Shown piece after piece: positions 24,398-35,640 of a stretch of DNA of 64,000 nt. Within the stretch, counting starts at the first letter, position 1. The number at the start of each line of letters is the position of its first letter. The stretch spans positions 372,001-436,000 of the forward strand of contig JAJFZO010000889.1 of assembly GCA_021397835.1 (NCBI GenBank), in the 5' to 3' direction. The notes under the pieces were generated by a model. It did no database searches. It was given only the letters and a program-made list of their open reading frames with translations, and was not told where the DNA came from. A program made the translations under genes and the position numbers. The stretch is from Moringa oleifera. Lineage: Eukaryota; Streptophyta; Magnoliopsida; Brassicales; Moringaceae.

Positions 24398-24578
24398 ATC
24401 TATGCATGGCTTTATTATTATTATTATTTAAGTATTATACATGTACACGAGCAGCACACATGTCACCCCGTACACAAGTAACAGCACAATGAAGATTCAC
24501 AAAATATTGTGTTACTTTCAACTTTATAAAATTAATTAAAATGGTACTGTTACAAAAGGGAATTCATCACTTTCCCTG

Positions 24579-24585
24579 TATATAA
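24579..24585 (+). promoter_or_regulatory. TATA box, ATL gene 2
   Basis: tatataa lies after tttccctg, 76 bp before the ATG, equivalent to the gene 1 site. Confidence 0.6.
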
Positions 24586-24592
24586 TTCCAAT

Positions 24593-24634
24593 ATGCAAAA
24601 GCCCTATCATCCCTACCACGAAGGTCTACTCTAA
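24593..24634 (+). other. Possible 13-codon upstream ORF, gene 2
   Basis: The frame MQKPYHPYHEGLL ends in TAA and equals the gene 1 uORF in length and position, with four or five substitutions. The same caveat applies: it may precede the transcription start. Confidence 0.25.
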
Positions 24635-24654
24635 GCTGTCCAAGCTCTCCAAAG

Positions 24655-25296
24655 ATGTCTTTCACATCAACACCCCTCTTCCATCAAGTTCTTGGGAGCT
24701 TTCACTCAAGAAAATTGCTACTATACAGTCCTTTTAACCATCAACCAGAAGGAACGGCTCCTCCTCCTTACAATGGTGACAATGGCATTGATGGGGATGT
24801 TATCATGGTCCTTTCGGTCCTATTGTGTGGCCTAGTTTGCTCACTTGGGTTAAATTTTCTAATCAGGTGTATCTTAAGGTGCTCCAGGTCAGTGTCCTCT
24901 GTGTCCAGTGGCAGCTCCCCAGCTACATTAGCCGACATCGGACTCAAGCAAAAAGACTTGAAGACTTTCCCTGTAGTTGAGTACTCAACAGAGATGAAAT
25001 TGCCAGGCTTGGACACTGACTGTGTCATATGCCTCTCCGAGTTTGCACCTGCTGACCACCTGCGGCTCTTGCCTAAGTGCAACCACGGGTTCCATGTTGT
25101 TTGCATCGACAAATGGCTTAGCTCACATTCATCATGCCCAAAATGCAGACATTGTCTCATAGACACACCCAAGAATATCGTGAAAGGCAGTCAGTTTCGT
25201 TCATCAGAACCATCTCTGCCAGTGCAAGAAGCCATTGTCAGTGTTGCTCCACTAGAGCCTGAAGGTCTGATACGCGATTATCGAGTTAACAGCTGA
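24655..25296 (+). CDS. ATL: ATL-family RING-H2 finger E3 ubiquitin ligase, gene 2
   Basis: An intact single-exon gene of 213 codons, a close paralogue of gene 1 with every landmark at the same residue. It has SRKLLL (18-23), a transmembrane helix (about 48-70), GLD (118-120), and RING-H2 ligands C123, C126, C142, H144, H147, C150, C161 and C164, then a tail with APLEPEG. The RING loop differs: APADHLRLLPK replaces the [11 protein letters not shown] of gene 1, so the GER that the other five genes share is lost. This may alter E2 or partner contact (inference). It is expected to sit in an endomembrane or the plasma membrane with the RING in the cytosol. Confidence 0.95.
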   Translation: MSFTSTPLFHQVLGSFHSRKLLLYSPFNHQPEGTAPPPYNGDNGIDGDVIMVLSVLLCGLVCSLGLNFLIRCILRCSRSVSSVSSGSSPATLADIGLKQKDLKTFPVVEYSTEMKLPGLDTDCVICLSEFAPADHLRLLPKCNHGFHVVCIDKWLSSHSSCPKCRHCLIDTPKNIVKGSQFRSSEPSLPVQEAIVSVAPLEPEGLIRDYRVNS

Positions 25297-26739
25297 GTAT
25301 ATGTTGCTATTTGGCTACCTCATGGTCAAGGAGAATTTTGGAAAAATACTTTCAGGTTGCAGTCTCAAGGGATGATGCTCTTTGTCTAAGGCCTGGCAAG
25401 GTTCTCATCACAAAGGAAGGAGAACTTCACAAGAAAAGATTGCTTGTCATGTTTCCGTGACCTGTTGTCAATGGAATGAGCTAGTCACACACGGTATCAT
25501 TTACGTAAATGAGATCCCATATCGTTGCAAGGCTGTCAGTGATGAGATGCCTCAAAACACAAAGGAGAGATGTTGTGGCTTACAGGGAAGATAAGAAAGG
25601 ATCGATGTGGTTTCTTCCAAGAATTGAAATAATCAGTGCTGATCCAACACCATAGCAGAAACTCTGAAAGGTGTAAAAGTAGTATCTGGTTAATTGTAGC
25701 ATTCAACAACTTTGGGATAGAGCAGCCTCTTATAATTCTCGTGCCATGAAATTGTGGACCTATAGCCAGCTCTTCATTTAGCTTAATATACACCGATGTC
25801 TCAAAAGAAAGAAACTATTCATCAGAAGTTTATAGTAACATTACTTCAAAATCAATATCTTCATTTTATATGATTCTCTTATAAAGGATAATTCAATACA
25901 TGCGTCACACATGCCCGTTGATGGGTTAAGAATGAACAAATTAATGAAGTCACAAATTTGGTGGAATGAGTGATATGATTCATGAATGGTGGGTGACTAA
26001 CTATAGACATAGTTTCAAAAATATCCTTCCCCTCATGCTTCAAAGGTTATACATGTAGGTCTAGCATTTCCTTGCAAAAGAGATAAATTACAAGAGGTTG
26101 CTCAAATCATAAGTCAAATTGTAAATGTGCTCCTCTAATTTGAAATTTTTTTCTGATCCTTGGAAAAGGTTGATAAATATGACAGCAGATATGAAACATT
26201 GCAAGGTTTTATTTGATACTAAAATTAATTCTCATAGTCAAAGCGCAGTGTAAAAAGTTTTTAAGTATGAAAAGATTAGGTTTTCAAACTAAAACAGTAG
26301 ACTTGTACTTTTGTCTCAATTAAGTTTCTCCTAAGTTACCTTTTGAAAATTATAGAATGGTATTCATCCTGTGCATGCCATTTGCCATTCAATTTTTCTG
26401 TCCCTTGGTTCATCAACATCTATTCCTTTATTTTACTTAGTATAGACAATTCATGTCGCTCAATTTATTATTATTATTGTGTTCATCTCCCCTGTAATTA
26501 ATTTGCCTTGGGAAACAACTCTTAGCAAATCGGTAAGCTAGCTTCCTATGAGCACTTCTCCAAGACTCCCAGTGCCCTTTGAATTGAATCCTTTGAACCT
26601 CTTTAATTGTTATTATGGAATCTTTTCAAGATTTTGTATCAATCATTTAAACTTCTTTATAATGATGCATATATGTATGTATACACTTTATTACTTCTTA
26701 CCGAATCTTTCTTGCTTGTTGTATAGAACATTCTCAAAA
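25297..26739. other. 3' flank of gene 2 and intergenic DNA
   Basis: The first 320 bases are paralogous to the gene 1 3' flank. The remainder is unassigned, with no convincing frame. A 105-codon plus-strand frame at 26548-26865 has Phe/Tyr/Ile-rich, non-coding character. Confidence 0.5.
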
Positions 26740-28661
26740 ACCACACCTATTTATGGGTGTGGAAACCCCAGCATTTCAGTACTTTTTGATACTATTGGCA
26801 AGCACTTTGTTTATGGCCTGATAAATCCATACACACTAAACTCTGGTAACCCCGCATGGATTTGAGCCAAAAACATATATATGCTAAGCATAGATTGGAC
26901 TACAATGACAACTGCAAGGGGAATGAAACTTCCAAATGTTGGTGATAATCATCTTATTATAAATTCGAAAAGGAAAACAATGGTGTTGAAAGCCTGAACA
27001 AGAAGTTTGTTTATTATTTGGTATCATTGTTTGTAAACTAATGCTTCTTTCGAATAATTTATTCCCCCTTTAGTGGCTTGCTCTTTTCTTTGTACAGAAA
27101 AGGAAAAATATAGTGAAAGATCTGAACTGCATATTCGCATTAGCAGTATTGCTTGTATGCAAAAAATAATCTCCAAAACTATCACCATCTTATAGCTCCT
27201 CTGCCTAATGTAAAGTTGGAGAGGGACAATCGCATTAGTGAAATCCAGACGCAACAGAAGAGAGATCCAGGTGGCACCTCCAATATAATAAAAACACAAG
27301 TAAAGGCATCACTTTCTTTAAGCTTAGCCTATCTCCATGGTACACTGATATATTCTATATATACAAGTGTTAAGCCCATGTCCATGATTCATTATTAAAA
27401 TTGAAAAGAAGACAATAATGAAAGGAATAAAGAAGTACTCACCACTTGCTTTGGTTGGCAACTTTTTGGTCCATAAATCTTTGATATCCATCTTAATTAT
27501 GAGCAGAAACCTTATTTTGTTAGTACAGGTAGTTTTCAAACAGTGACTGTCGAAGACAGATAAGCAGCTGCTATCAGTTTTATGCCCTTTACTTGACTCA
27601 TGGATCATATGTTACCAACTATTCTTCTCTAATTTCAACAGATTGCTGCTATAACAGGTAATTAGAGGTAACAAGGGGCGCTAATTTATTGTAAACTGTT
27701 ATATTGCGCTGGAACTACTTGCATGTCATGAAGATTTTGGCTTGATTTCATGACAATGAAATTAAAGGAGGCATCCAGCTGGTCCTCCGTCTTCTCATCT
27801 TCTTATTCAATTCTATTTAATTTCTATGTATAAGCAACTTAGTAGGACTAAGGAAAACGCAAAGGATGCATCTACAAAAAGCAAAAGATCTTGTTGAATT
27901 GATGCGCATGAGTAATTTAGTCTGAAAACACATTGGATATATGTGAATCGGTAAAAAGCAATACATCTTGTTGGATGTTTGTGCATAAGCAATTTAGCAC
28001 AACTAATGAAAACACATAGGATGTGTCAGCAAAAAGCAATAGATCTTGTGCCAGGGATTGTTACTTGGGTATCTAAAAGTGATTATTATCGGAGGAAGTA
28101 TTTACCATCTGAGTTTATGGCATATTGATGATCCTATATACTTATGATGTTTCTCATAATAATACAAAGCACATTTGATATGTCAAATACTTGAAATAAT
28201 GGTTTTATAGATGATTATCACCGATTAGTTGTCATCCTACTTTTCTCATGTGAGAGCACTATTTTATCTATAATTGCAGTTATCTGAATGGTTGTTGAAG
28301 CTGCAGCCTCACCTCATGCTCACACATGACCACTGGCAAACTTGAAATATAAAATACCTAAAATGATTGTCCAAAAATTAATCATCTTTGTAAATCATGT
28401 TCCTTCAATGGACATCATATTACTGATGTTAGGCTCCTGTGGTTCCTGATATGGTTCATTTTCAGCAATTGAGAGTCATTTTGACTAAATCCTAATTAGA
28501 ATCAAAGTGGACAGAAAAGTATTTGTAGATAAAATAATATCCAAAAGAGCACATATCCTGCTTGAATGGATTTCAGAAACATATCATCAATGTCATTTAG
28601 GATTAGAGAGGCTCATGGTTGTTGCTTGGATAGGTGGGTCCTGACTAGCACTTGGAGATAT
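26740..28661 (+). repeat. Upstream flank of ATL gene 3 (duplicated unit)
   Basis: Matches the gene 4 flank (40740-42538) and in part the gene 5 flank (53600-54931) in order. Shared blocks include gataatcatcttatt, gcatattcgcatta(g), aatctccaaaactatca, ttctttaagcttagcc, gaagattttggcttgatttcatgac, and catgtgag.gcact. No gene lies within. The same order in three copies shows that the unit duplicated was gene plus about 2 kb upstream. Confidence 0.65.
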
Positions 28662-28728
28662 GTTCAGTGGCGAATCTACGCAGAATAAGAGATAAGACCC
28701 TGATGATGGTGTCCATTAAGTATTCTCT
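28662..28728 (+). promoter_or_regulatory. Conserved promoter block with GATAAG, gene 3
   Basis: The block starts gttcagtgg, contains atctacgcagaataagag and GATAAG at 28691-28696, and ends near aagtattctc. The same block precedes genes 4 and 5 at nearly the same distance from TATA. GATAAG is the I-box core known from light-regulated plant promoters; its role here is inferred. Confidence 0.5.
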
Positions 28729-28786
28729 GGAGAAATCCAATCCAAGTCTTAAAGCACAAAAGCCAAGTTCAGCCTTCAACTACCCC

Positions 28787-28804
28787 TATATATATATATA
28801 TATA
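28787..28804 (+). promoter_or_regulatory. TATA region expanded to (TA)9, gene 3
   Basis: ttcaactacccc precedes the TA run exactly as it precedes the single TATA box of gene 4. In gene 3 the box has become a short microsatellite, 64-82 bp before the ATG. Confidence 0.6.
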
Positions 28805-28868
28805 ATCTCCACAAGCAGCCATTTCCAAGTAGCTAACAACGGTACCACAATCCCAAACCTCTCTAGAG

Positions 28869-29513
28869 ATGTTTATAACTTCTTTCGCATCCATGGAACT
28901 CATCCAGGATTTTGTTGGACACTTCCACTCAAGAAAATTGCTATCACACGATTCTCTTAGCCGTAGCCAACCAGCTACTGCACTGGCTCCACGTACTTTT
29001 ACTGGGGATAACAGCTTCAATGGCAATGTTCTTATGCTTCTCTCGGTTCTCTTATGCAGCGTTTTATGCTCATTGGTGTTCCATTACATCATAAGGTGTG
29101 CAATGAGGTGTTATTCAAGCTTGATATCCTCTGAATCCGAGGCTAATAACTCTAGGATAGCCAACACAGGACTCAAGCGAAGGGCCCTGAAGACTTTCCC
29201 AGTAGTAAGCTACTCAACGGAGATGAACCTGCCAGGTATGGATACAGAATGTGTCATATGTCTGTCAGAGTTTGTGCCTGGAGAGCGTCTGCGTCTCCTG
29301 CCCAAGTGCAACCATGGATTCCATGTTCGCTGTATCGACAAGTGGCTTAAGCTGCATTCATCGTGCCCAAAATGCAGGCATTGCCTGATGGAGACTTGCC
29401 AGAGGATCCTTGGGTGTAGTCAGGCAATCTCTTCAGCGGAATCATCTCCTGCAGCCCAGGAAAGCTTTGTGAGGATCGTGCCATTGGAACGTGAAGTGGT
29501 GATTAGTAATTAA
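28869..29513 (+). CDS. ATL: ATL-family RING-H2 finger E3 ubiquitin ligase, gene 3
   Basis: An intact single-exon gene of 214 codons. It has SRKLL (21-25) and one transmembrane helix (about 54-76, [20 protein letters not shown]). RING-H2 ligands are C128, C131, C147, H149, H152, C155, C166 and C169. Two landmarks deviate: the GLD signature before the RING reads GMD (123-125), and the tail that ends PLEPEG plus a few residues in its paralogues ends PLEREVVISN here. The start is chosen because the SRKLL distance fits genes 4 and 5. It belongs with genes 4 and 5 by the [11 protein letters not shown] segment after the helix. Function as a membrane-bound E3 is inferred from family. The altered tail and GMD may mark relaxed constraint. 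Confidence 0.94.
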   Translation: MFITSFASMELIQDFVGHFHSRKLLSHDSLSRSQPATALAPRTFTGDNSFNGNVLMLLSVLLCSVLCSLVFHYIIRCAMRCYSSLISSESEANNSRIANTGLKRRALKTFPVVSYSTEMNLPGMDTECVICLSEFVPGERLRLLPKCNHGFHVRCIDKWLKLHSSCPKCRHCLMETCQRILGCSQAISSAESSPAAQESFVRIVPLEREVVISN

Positions 29514-30110
29514 AGGGTAACCTCAAATTGGTAAAATTGCACCATTCACTGAAGAGCGGCTGCAGGTCATTTAGGCCAAGCAAGGCAAAAAGGCGTCATG
29601 ATTGTCAAAGTGCATGGATGCCTTCAAAAGGGAATACCAGTACACAGGCTGCCGTTGTTTCTGGACAAAGAAGATTTCTGATTGGACTGCCTGAATTCAG
29701 CAAAAGAATTTCTGTAAATAGCATTCCTTGTCATTCTAAAAGCAAAAGCATAGATGAAAAGCAAACATTAGTTTTCAACATGTATCCTGTGGAATAAAGC
29801 AAATTCAATTGCAATGAGCTGTCTAAGACAGTTTTTGTAGTTTCCTCTTCCATGAAGCAAAAAGATAAGAGAAAGCTCTTGCATCAATTGTTTAAAAGCT
29901 CTTTAGCCATAAAATGCTTCAACTGATGAGTCAATCAATCTAATCCATTTGATTTCACCTAATATCTTGATCAATAGCATGCAAATTGCATGGAATCTCC
30001 ACATCCAAGATTTTTCATCCAAATGGCAAACATCATAAATTGATATTTAACTACTGCAATATTCTCTCATAAACTCCACAACTAGAGGACTGAATCAAAT
30101 TACTAAGCCC
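29514..30110 (+). repeat. Downstream flank of ATL gene 3
   Basis: Paralogous to the gene 4 flank (43417-43700) and the gene 5 flank (55783-56360). Shared segments include aggtcatttag(g/a)ccaagc, gcatggatg(c/t)cttcaaaagg, cattc(t)cc(t)tgtcattctaaaagc and aaaaagataagagaaagctcttg. It should hold the 3' UTR. Confidence 0.6.
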
Positions 30111-30379
30111 AGGACCCTCAGTATTTGTGAACCAAACTAATATTTGTTTAGGGATACAGATACCATGTTAAACCTAGCTATGTTCCAGTGCAAAATATTG
30201 CTATCAAACTATCACCATCCCCCTGTTCAACTTTCTCGATTGATGTAGTACTGAGTAAAGCAAAATGATGATTGAACAGGCAAGCGATCCTCAAGGACTT
30301 TTAAGAACTTTCTCTGTCTTTATCCTCTTGCTTTCTCCAGTTCCATATTGTCATCAGTTGCCACGAATCTTATCCTTTT

Positions 30380-31340
30380 GGAGATGACGATCCACTTTGA
30401 GGCAGTGCGGTTCTAGCATTTTGGAGGCTTAAAGAGAAAGATAAAAATTAAATGAGGTCTTTTAATTTAAAACAGTAATCATATACAAAACAAAAAATTA
30501 TATACTAGCAAAAATAATAATATCAATTAATTATTTAAAATAATTTATTTTAATAGTTTGAAAAATAAATTTGTTAATGATATTTTTATAATAAATTTGT
30601 TTCAATATATATTTTTAAATATATAAGATTACCAATTCATTTAAAGTTTCCTACGATATAACTGATCGTAAATAAAGTTTTAATAATTTTAATTTTAATT
30701 TTAAAAAATCTTTTTAAGTATAGTGAATAATCTTCTATAAACAATTAAGTCAACTAGTGATAGAAAATAACTTATTTGAATTAAAATATCTAAATAATTA
30801 CTATATTTTAAAGTTTTCTAAGATTATTAAAATATTATATATTATTTTTAGAATATTTAACTTATTTAAGTTAAATAAAAATTAAAAACTAATATCAAGT
30901 GATTACAATTGTTCAAATCTATTTTATCAAGACAATAATAACAATACCCATTAAAACAATAAAATAAATCACTTTAAAAGAATTTTCATTACATTTTTAA
31001 CAATATTCTTTTGTATTTGTCTAAATGATATTTCAATCAATCAATAATCACGATCACTATGAAAAAATTAAATAAAAAATGTTTATTTGAATCTAAAAGA
31101 AAGAATATGAAAAAAAAAAGACACACTAACATAAATAAATCAACAGTAAAAAATTTTAATTATTTTAATTTTATTTTATTTAATTCAAATCATTTTAAAT
31201 ATTTACATTTATAATTTACAAAATTAATAAAATTATATATATATATATATATGCACACACTTTGGAACCCCAAATTAAAGGCCCTAAACTTGAGGGAATG
31301 AGCGGTTGTCCTTGGCGCACAAGCCCTGAGCCGACCTTGG
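30380..31340. mobile_element. Possible non-autonomous DNA element, AT-rich core
   Basis: A very AT-rich core (30440-31260) is bounded by GC-richer edges, caattttggaggcttaaag-like on the left and ttggcgcacaagccctgagccgacc on the right. The edges resemble ends seen in old plant hAT-like elements. I could not define inverted repeats or a target duplication, so this is a weak call. Confidence 0.2.
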
Positions 31341-31454
31341 CTTAAAGGAAACTCCAAATTCTTAAAACATTTCCTATTGCATTATATGATGATCCTCCAA
31401 ACTTACAAATTAATTGACTAAAGAACAAGTTATACTTTCCATGCTGTTAAATTG

Positions 31455-31458
<4 letters not shown>

Positions 31459-31485
<27 letters not shown>
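31459..31485. repeat. (TA)n microsatellite
   Basis: Thirteen uninterrupted AT units. A second, shorter run lies at 31230-31252. Confidence 0.95.
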
Positions 31486-32089
31486 ATGTATGTCCGAATA
31501 ACTTTTCCAAAGTTAAATTAGACCATTTTAAGTTAAACGTGAATTACGTTGTTATTAATAGGAAATGTCTACCAGAAAGTTAATTTGATCGTTTAGTATC
31601 ATTATTTGTTAAGTGCTTCAGTCTCATAATATGACACGCCATTTAACCCATTCCAATCAGACAGTTTTTCAATATTATAAAACAATTTATTTATATATAT
31701 TTAATAAAATTAACTTGATAGCGTCTAAATAAGAGCTTTCTACCAAAATAAATTGACTTGTTTATCAATATAAATTGACCTAAAATACATATGATTATGG
31801 AAAATTAACCATAGGCCTTCTGTCATATGGTGACTTATGACAAGTAAATCAACCTACAACTAATAAAGAAGAACACTTTTCTGTTAAATTTCACATGACT
31901 TATTGCAATATACAATTATTTCTATTTTAATCTAGAATCTGGTACCCATAATGTTAGTTTTAAAATATTTTAACCGTTCCAATTCTACACTTTCACACAC
32001 AGTCACAAACACCAGCCGGGTTTCTTGCTAAGACGGATTTTTCCTTTATATATGTAAATCTGATTTTCTGGTTGTTGACGGAGGAGAAA

Positions 32090-32280
32090 TAAATACTTGT
32101 TGCTGTATTTTAAGCTAGAATGTCACTTAATTTAAATATAAGTCTGAAGTACTTAATAGTAGAAGGTGATTGGTCCATGACAGGCAGGATGTACATGTTT
32201 TGCTGTAAGCAAGACTGACCAATTAATCTAAGTTTCTGTTTGTTTATGTGAATGCAAAGACCAATGCTTTACCAAATATG
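32090..32280 (+). repeat. Distal downstream flank shared by genes 3 and 5
   Basis: Resembles 57165-57360 downstream of gene 5 (ggttgttgacggaggagaaataaatact against ggttgttgaagaaatatggataaatact in interrupted form; gtctgtttgtttatgtgaatgcaaag-like end). This places the end of the duplicated unit about 2.8 kb past gene 3. Elements inserted since lie between. Confidence 0.4.
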
Positions 32281-32389
32281 TAATACAACCTGGATTATCA
32301 ACTGCAAATGGTTTCATGAGTCAGCACATATTTAGCTTATGGTGAGCAATTAGTTACTAAATTATTCATTTCATTTCATTTCTTTTATG

Positions 32390-34340
32390 AACTGATTTCT
32401 TTGATTTTTTCATTGAAATTAGGTTTCAAAAAAAATTTTATTTAATTTTTTATTTTTATCACAAATTTTATTGAATTTATCTTTATTCAGATTTAATATT
32501 TGTTTAGAGATTAAATAAATATTTTTTGTAATTATTTTGAAAATAATAATCATTTTCATAGTTATTTTTAAAGATAATTGTTATCATTAATAGTGATTTG
32601 ATTTTTTTCTTTTTCACTGTAAACATCTTAGGGTGAAATTACCTTATTTTCATTTATGTATTTTACATAAAAAGAGTTGTAAGGTTTTATATGATTAGGG
32701 AGAGGATTCTTGAAGGAAGATGAGTGAATCTTTTCATGGTAGTACTCGAAGTTTTTTTATGGTGAAAAATATTCGGAGTTACGCTCTATGGATGTAGCAT
32801 ACTGTTGAACAACGTAAAGTTATTTATTTTTCTTTACTTTTTTCTTAGCTTATTTCTCAATTATTATTTTTTAATTATTATTTTATGCATATCTACTTTT
32901 ATTAATTCATAACAATTGGTATTACAACCTTGTTATAGATTTGATACCCATAATATCATAACTATGATTCACAAATAGGAATGGTAGGTTTCATAAGGTT
33001 TGAGATCTTAAAATTCAATGGTTTCAACTATCCAATTTAGAAGTTTAAAATGTATATGCACCTTTTATGAAGGATGGATGTATTATAGCCCTTGTTGGAA
33101 TAGAAAGTTAACTGGAGGAGATGACTAATGCCGACTTCGCTAAAAAAAATTAATTGAAAATGGTAGATATTCACTTGGGGTACGATAGATGGTTTTGTTC
33201 AATGAGCCTATAAAAATCACTTAAATAAATTATAAGAAAGATTAATTATAGAGTTTGTACAAGGAAAAATACTTGTTAAATAAGATTTTCTTGCAAAAGA
33301 AAAGTACATTATGATGATGAAGGAAAGATATTCATTACAAGAACATTTGAATTATTTCAACACTTTCACCAGCAGGTTAACAGCTATTAAGAAAAAATTG
33401 ATGAAAATATGAGAGCTACTCTTGTATTTTGTTTGTACTTTGGTCTACGTTAGAATCATGGGACTCCTTAATTACAAATCTTGGTGAGTATTCAGATCTC
33501 ACTTTTGAATATGTTGTAGTTATATTGTTTTTTAAGAAAAGTTACAAAAAATAAAAAAAATAGAAAACAAATGGTAGCTAGTTAGGATATTCGATTGTAA
33601 TATGTGGCAGATCTAGTGAGAGAGGTGATGGACATAAAAATCAAGGCTGATCCAAGTCAAAAGGCAAGAATACAATAAAGTTTTGAAATTGTGAAAAAGA
33701 AAGGTCACACCATGAAAGAATACAAACTAAGGCATGCTAATCAAGGTAATCCACCAGCACCTGCTAATTCTCATATCAATATTGTTGAAAACAAGGATTC
33801 ATTTAAAGATGAAGAGGTGTTGTTAATAAATATATGAGAGAGTATGAAACGTCATTGAATCTTAGATTCTAGCACTTCCTTTCATATGACACCAAACAAA
33901 GATTAGCTTCATTATTACCTGTCACATGGAGGTATTGTTAACACATGTGATAACAACACATAAAAAATAATTGGAGTTGAATAAATTTGAAATAGTTTGT
34001 TCAATGGATGCACACATATAATCTCGATGGTGCATGATATTCCGAATCTTTGAAAAAGTCTCTTGTTTTTAGAAAGATTAGATGAAGATGGGTATAAGTT
34101 TTTTTGAGGAAGCAATAGTAATATAAAATAATCAAAGGAGCACTAATAATTACAAAATGAGAGCTTATAATAGGTTTGTGTGGGTTGATAGGCGAGAATA
34201 TGGTTGTTGAAACTAATTTAGCCAATGTTGTGATAAAATCTGCTTTAACTTTGCATAGGCAATTAAGCTATATGAGCAAGTAAGGATTAAAGGTACTTTT
34301 TGAGCAAAATTTATTTGATAGTTTAAAATCCGTTGACTTG
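32390..34340 (+). mobile_element. Ty1/copia 5' part (gag to pre-integrase), degenerate
   Basis: A primer-binding-like TGGTATTACAACC at about 32918 follows an LTR-like leader. The plus strand then reads, through stops, as copia gag (MVLFNEPIKIT, then KEKYLLNKIFLQKKSTL, ISTLSPAG and WDSLITNLGEYSDLTFEYVV). A knuckle/linker region follows, then pre-integrase traces (FHMTP-like FIXHQTK, RWCMIFRIFEKVSCF, NRFVWVDR, 33880-34200). It stops near 34330 where a gypsy element in the opposite orientation begins, so integrase, RT and the 3' LTR are absent. Confidence 0.7.
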
Positions 34341-34370
34341 AATTTTCATGAGGATTGTCCAAGGAATCCC

Positions 34371-34788
34371 GTACACTTGTGGGGTAAAGCAAAGATTAAA
34401 TAATTTTTATTTTGACTTTATCAACTTAAACTCCTTTAAGGGATGCAATATGACTTGGAATAATACCTTGGTTAACCATAAAGTACCTCTTCTCATAGTT
34501 CAAAAAGAGATTCTTTTATGTGCATCGTTTAAACACTTTTGTAAGATTAGTTAGACATGCGTGAAAACAATCTCCATTTTATAGTCATCCATAAATATCT
34601 CTATGATGTTCTATATATATATATATATAATTAGAAAATATACTAACTACACACCACTGAAACATAGTAGAAGTATTGCAAAGTCCAAATGGCATGTGGT
34701 AATGTACTAAACGAACATGTGAAGGTAGTTTTCTCTTAATCTTCAGATGCAACTGGGATTTGATGAAAATCTAAATTAAACACTTGTA
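34371..34788 (-). repeat. RT segment duplication, copy B
   Basis: Begins gtacacttgt.gggt and ends aactgggatttgatgaaaa.ctaaat, as does copy A at 35231-35640. Overall about 80 per cent alike by eye. It contains a (TA)n insertion near 34614-34629 that copy A lacks. Confidence 0.85.
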
Positions 34789-35230
34789 TAGATATCCACA
34801 AAATGAGTTTAAGTTTCCCCTCCTTTAAGAGCAAGTACTTGAAAGCTACATTATCAAAATAAATAATCACTTTAGCACCAACTAAATAGGAGCAAAATTT
34901 TTGTAAAACAACACAATAGTTAAAAGTTCTTTTTCCTCAAGGTATAATGAATAACAAGAAGTGTTCTTCCAATTTTTTATTCAAGAACAGCACCAATTGC
35001 ATGATTAGTCACATCACACATGATCTTGAATGAAAGATTCCAATTTAATGGATAGATAATTGGTACAGATATCATCATATCCTTTAACTTGTCACATGCA
35101 TCTTTCATGCCTCAATAAATTTGAATACCACATCTTTTTATAGTAACCTACACAGGGGTTAGTGGTTTTAGAAAAATCTTTGATAAAACATTGATAGAAT
35201 CCTACATGTCTAGAAAAGAATGAACATCCT

Positions 35231-35640
35231 GTACACTTGTCGGGTTAGGCAAAGATTTAATAATTTCTGCTTTAACTTTATCAACTTCAATGCCTTTTAA
35301 GGAGACAACATGACCTAAAATAATACCTTGATCAACCATAAAGTGACACTTCTCATAGTTCCGAAAAAAGTTCTTTTTTAATGCATCATTTAAGCACTTT
35401 CGTAAGGTTAGTTAGATATGCATAGAAAGAATCACCATAAGCTATAAAGTCATCCATAAGTACCACTATGACATTCTCTATATAATTAGAAAATATACTA
35501 ATCATACACCACTAAAGTATAGAAGGAGAATTACAAAGTCCAAATGGCATGCGGTAATATGCAGAAGTACGAAACGGGCATGCGAAGATAGTTTTGTCTT
35601 AATCTTCAAGTGTAACTGGGATTTGATGAAAACCTAAATA
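35231..35640 (-). repeat. RT segment duplication, copy A
   Basis: The partner of 34371-34788 in direct orientation. The 440 bases between hold the RT thumb and RNase H of the same gypsy element. Copy A joins naturally to these, so copy B is the displaced one. Confidence 0.85.

Noticed and set aside
26548..26865. 105-codon plus-strand frame between genes 2 and 3
   Set aside because: AT-rich composition with Phe/Tyr/Ile/Asn bias; part of it overlaps non-coding flank shared with gene 4, where the frame is not kept.
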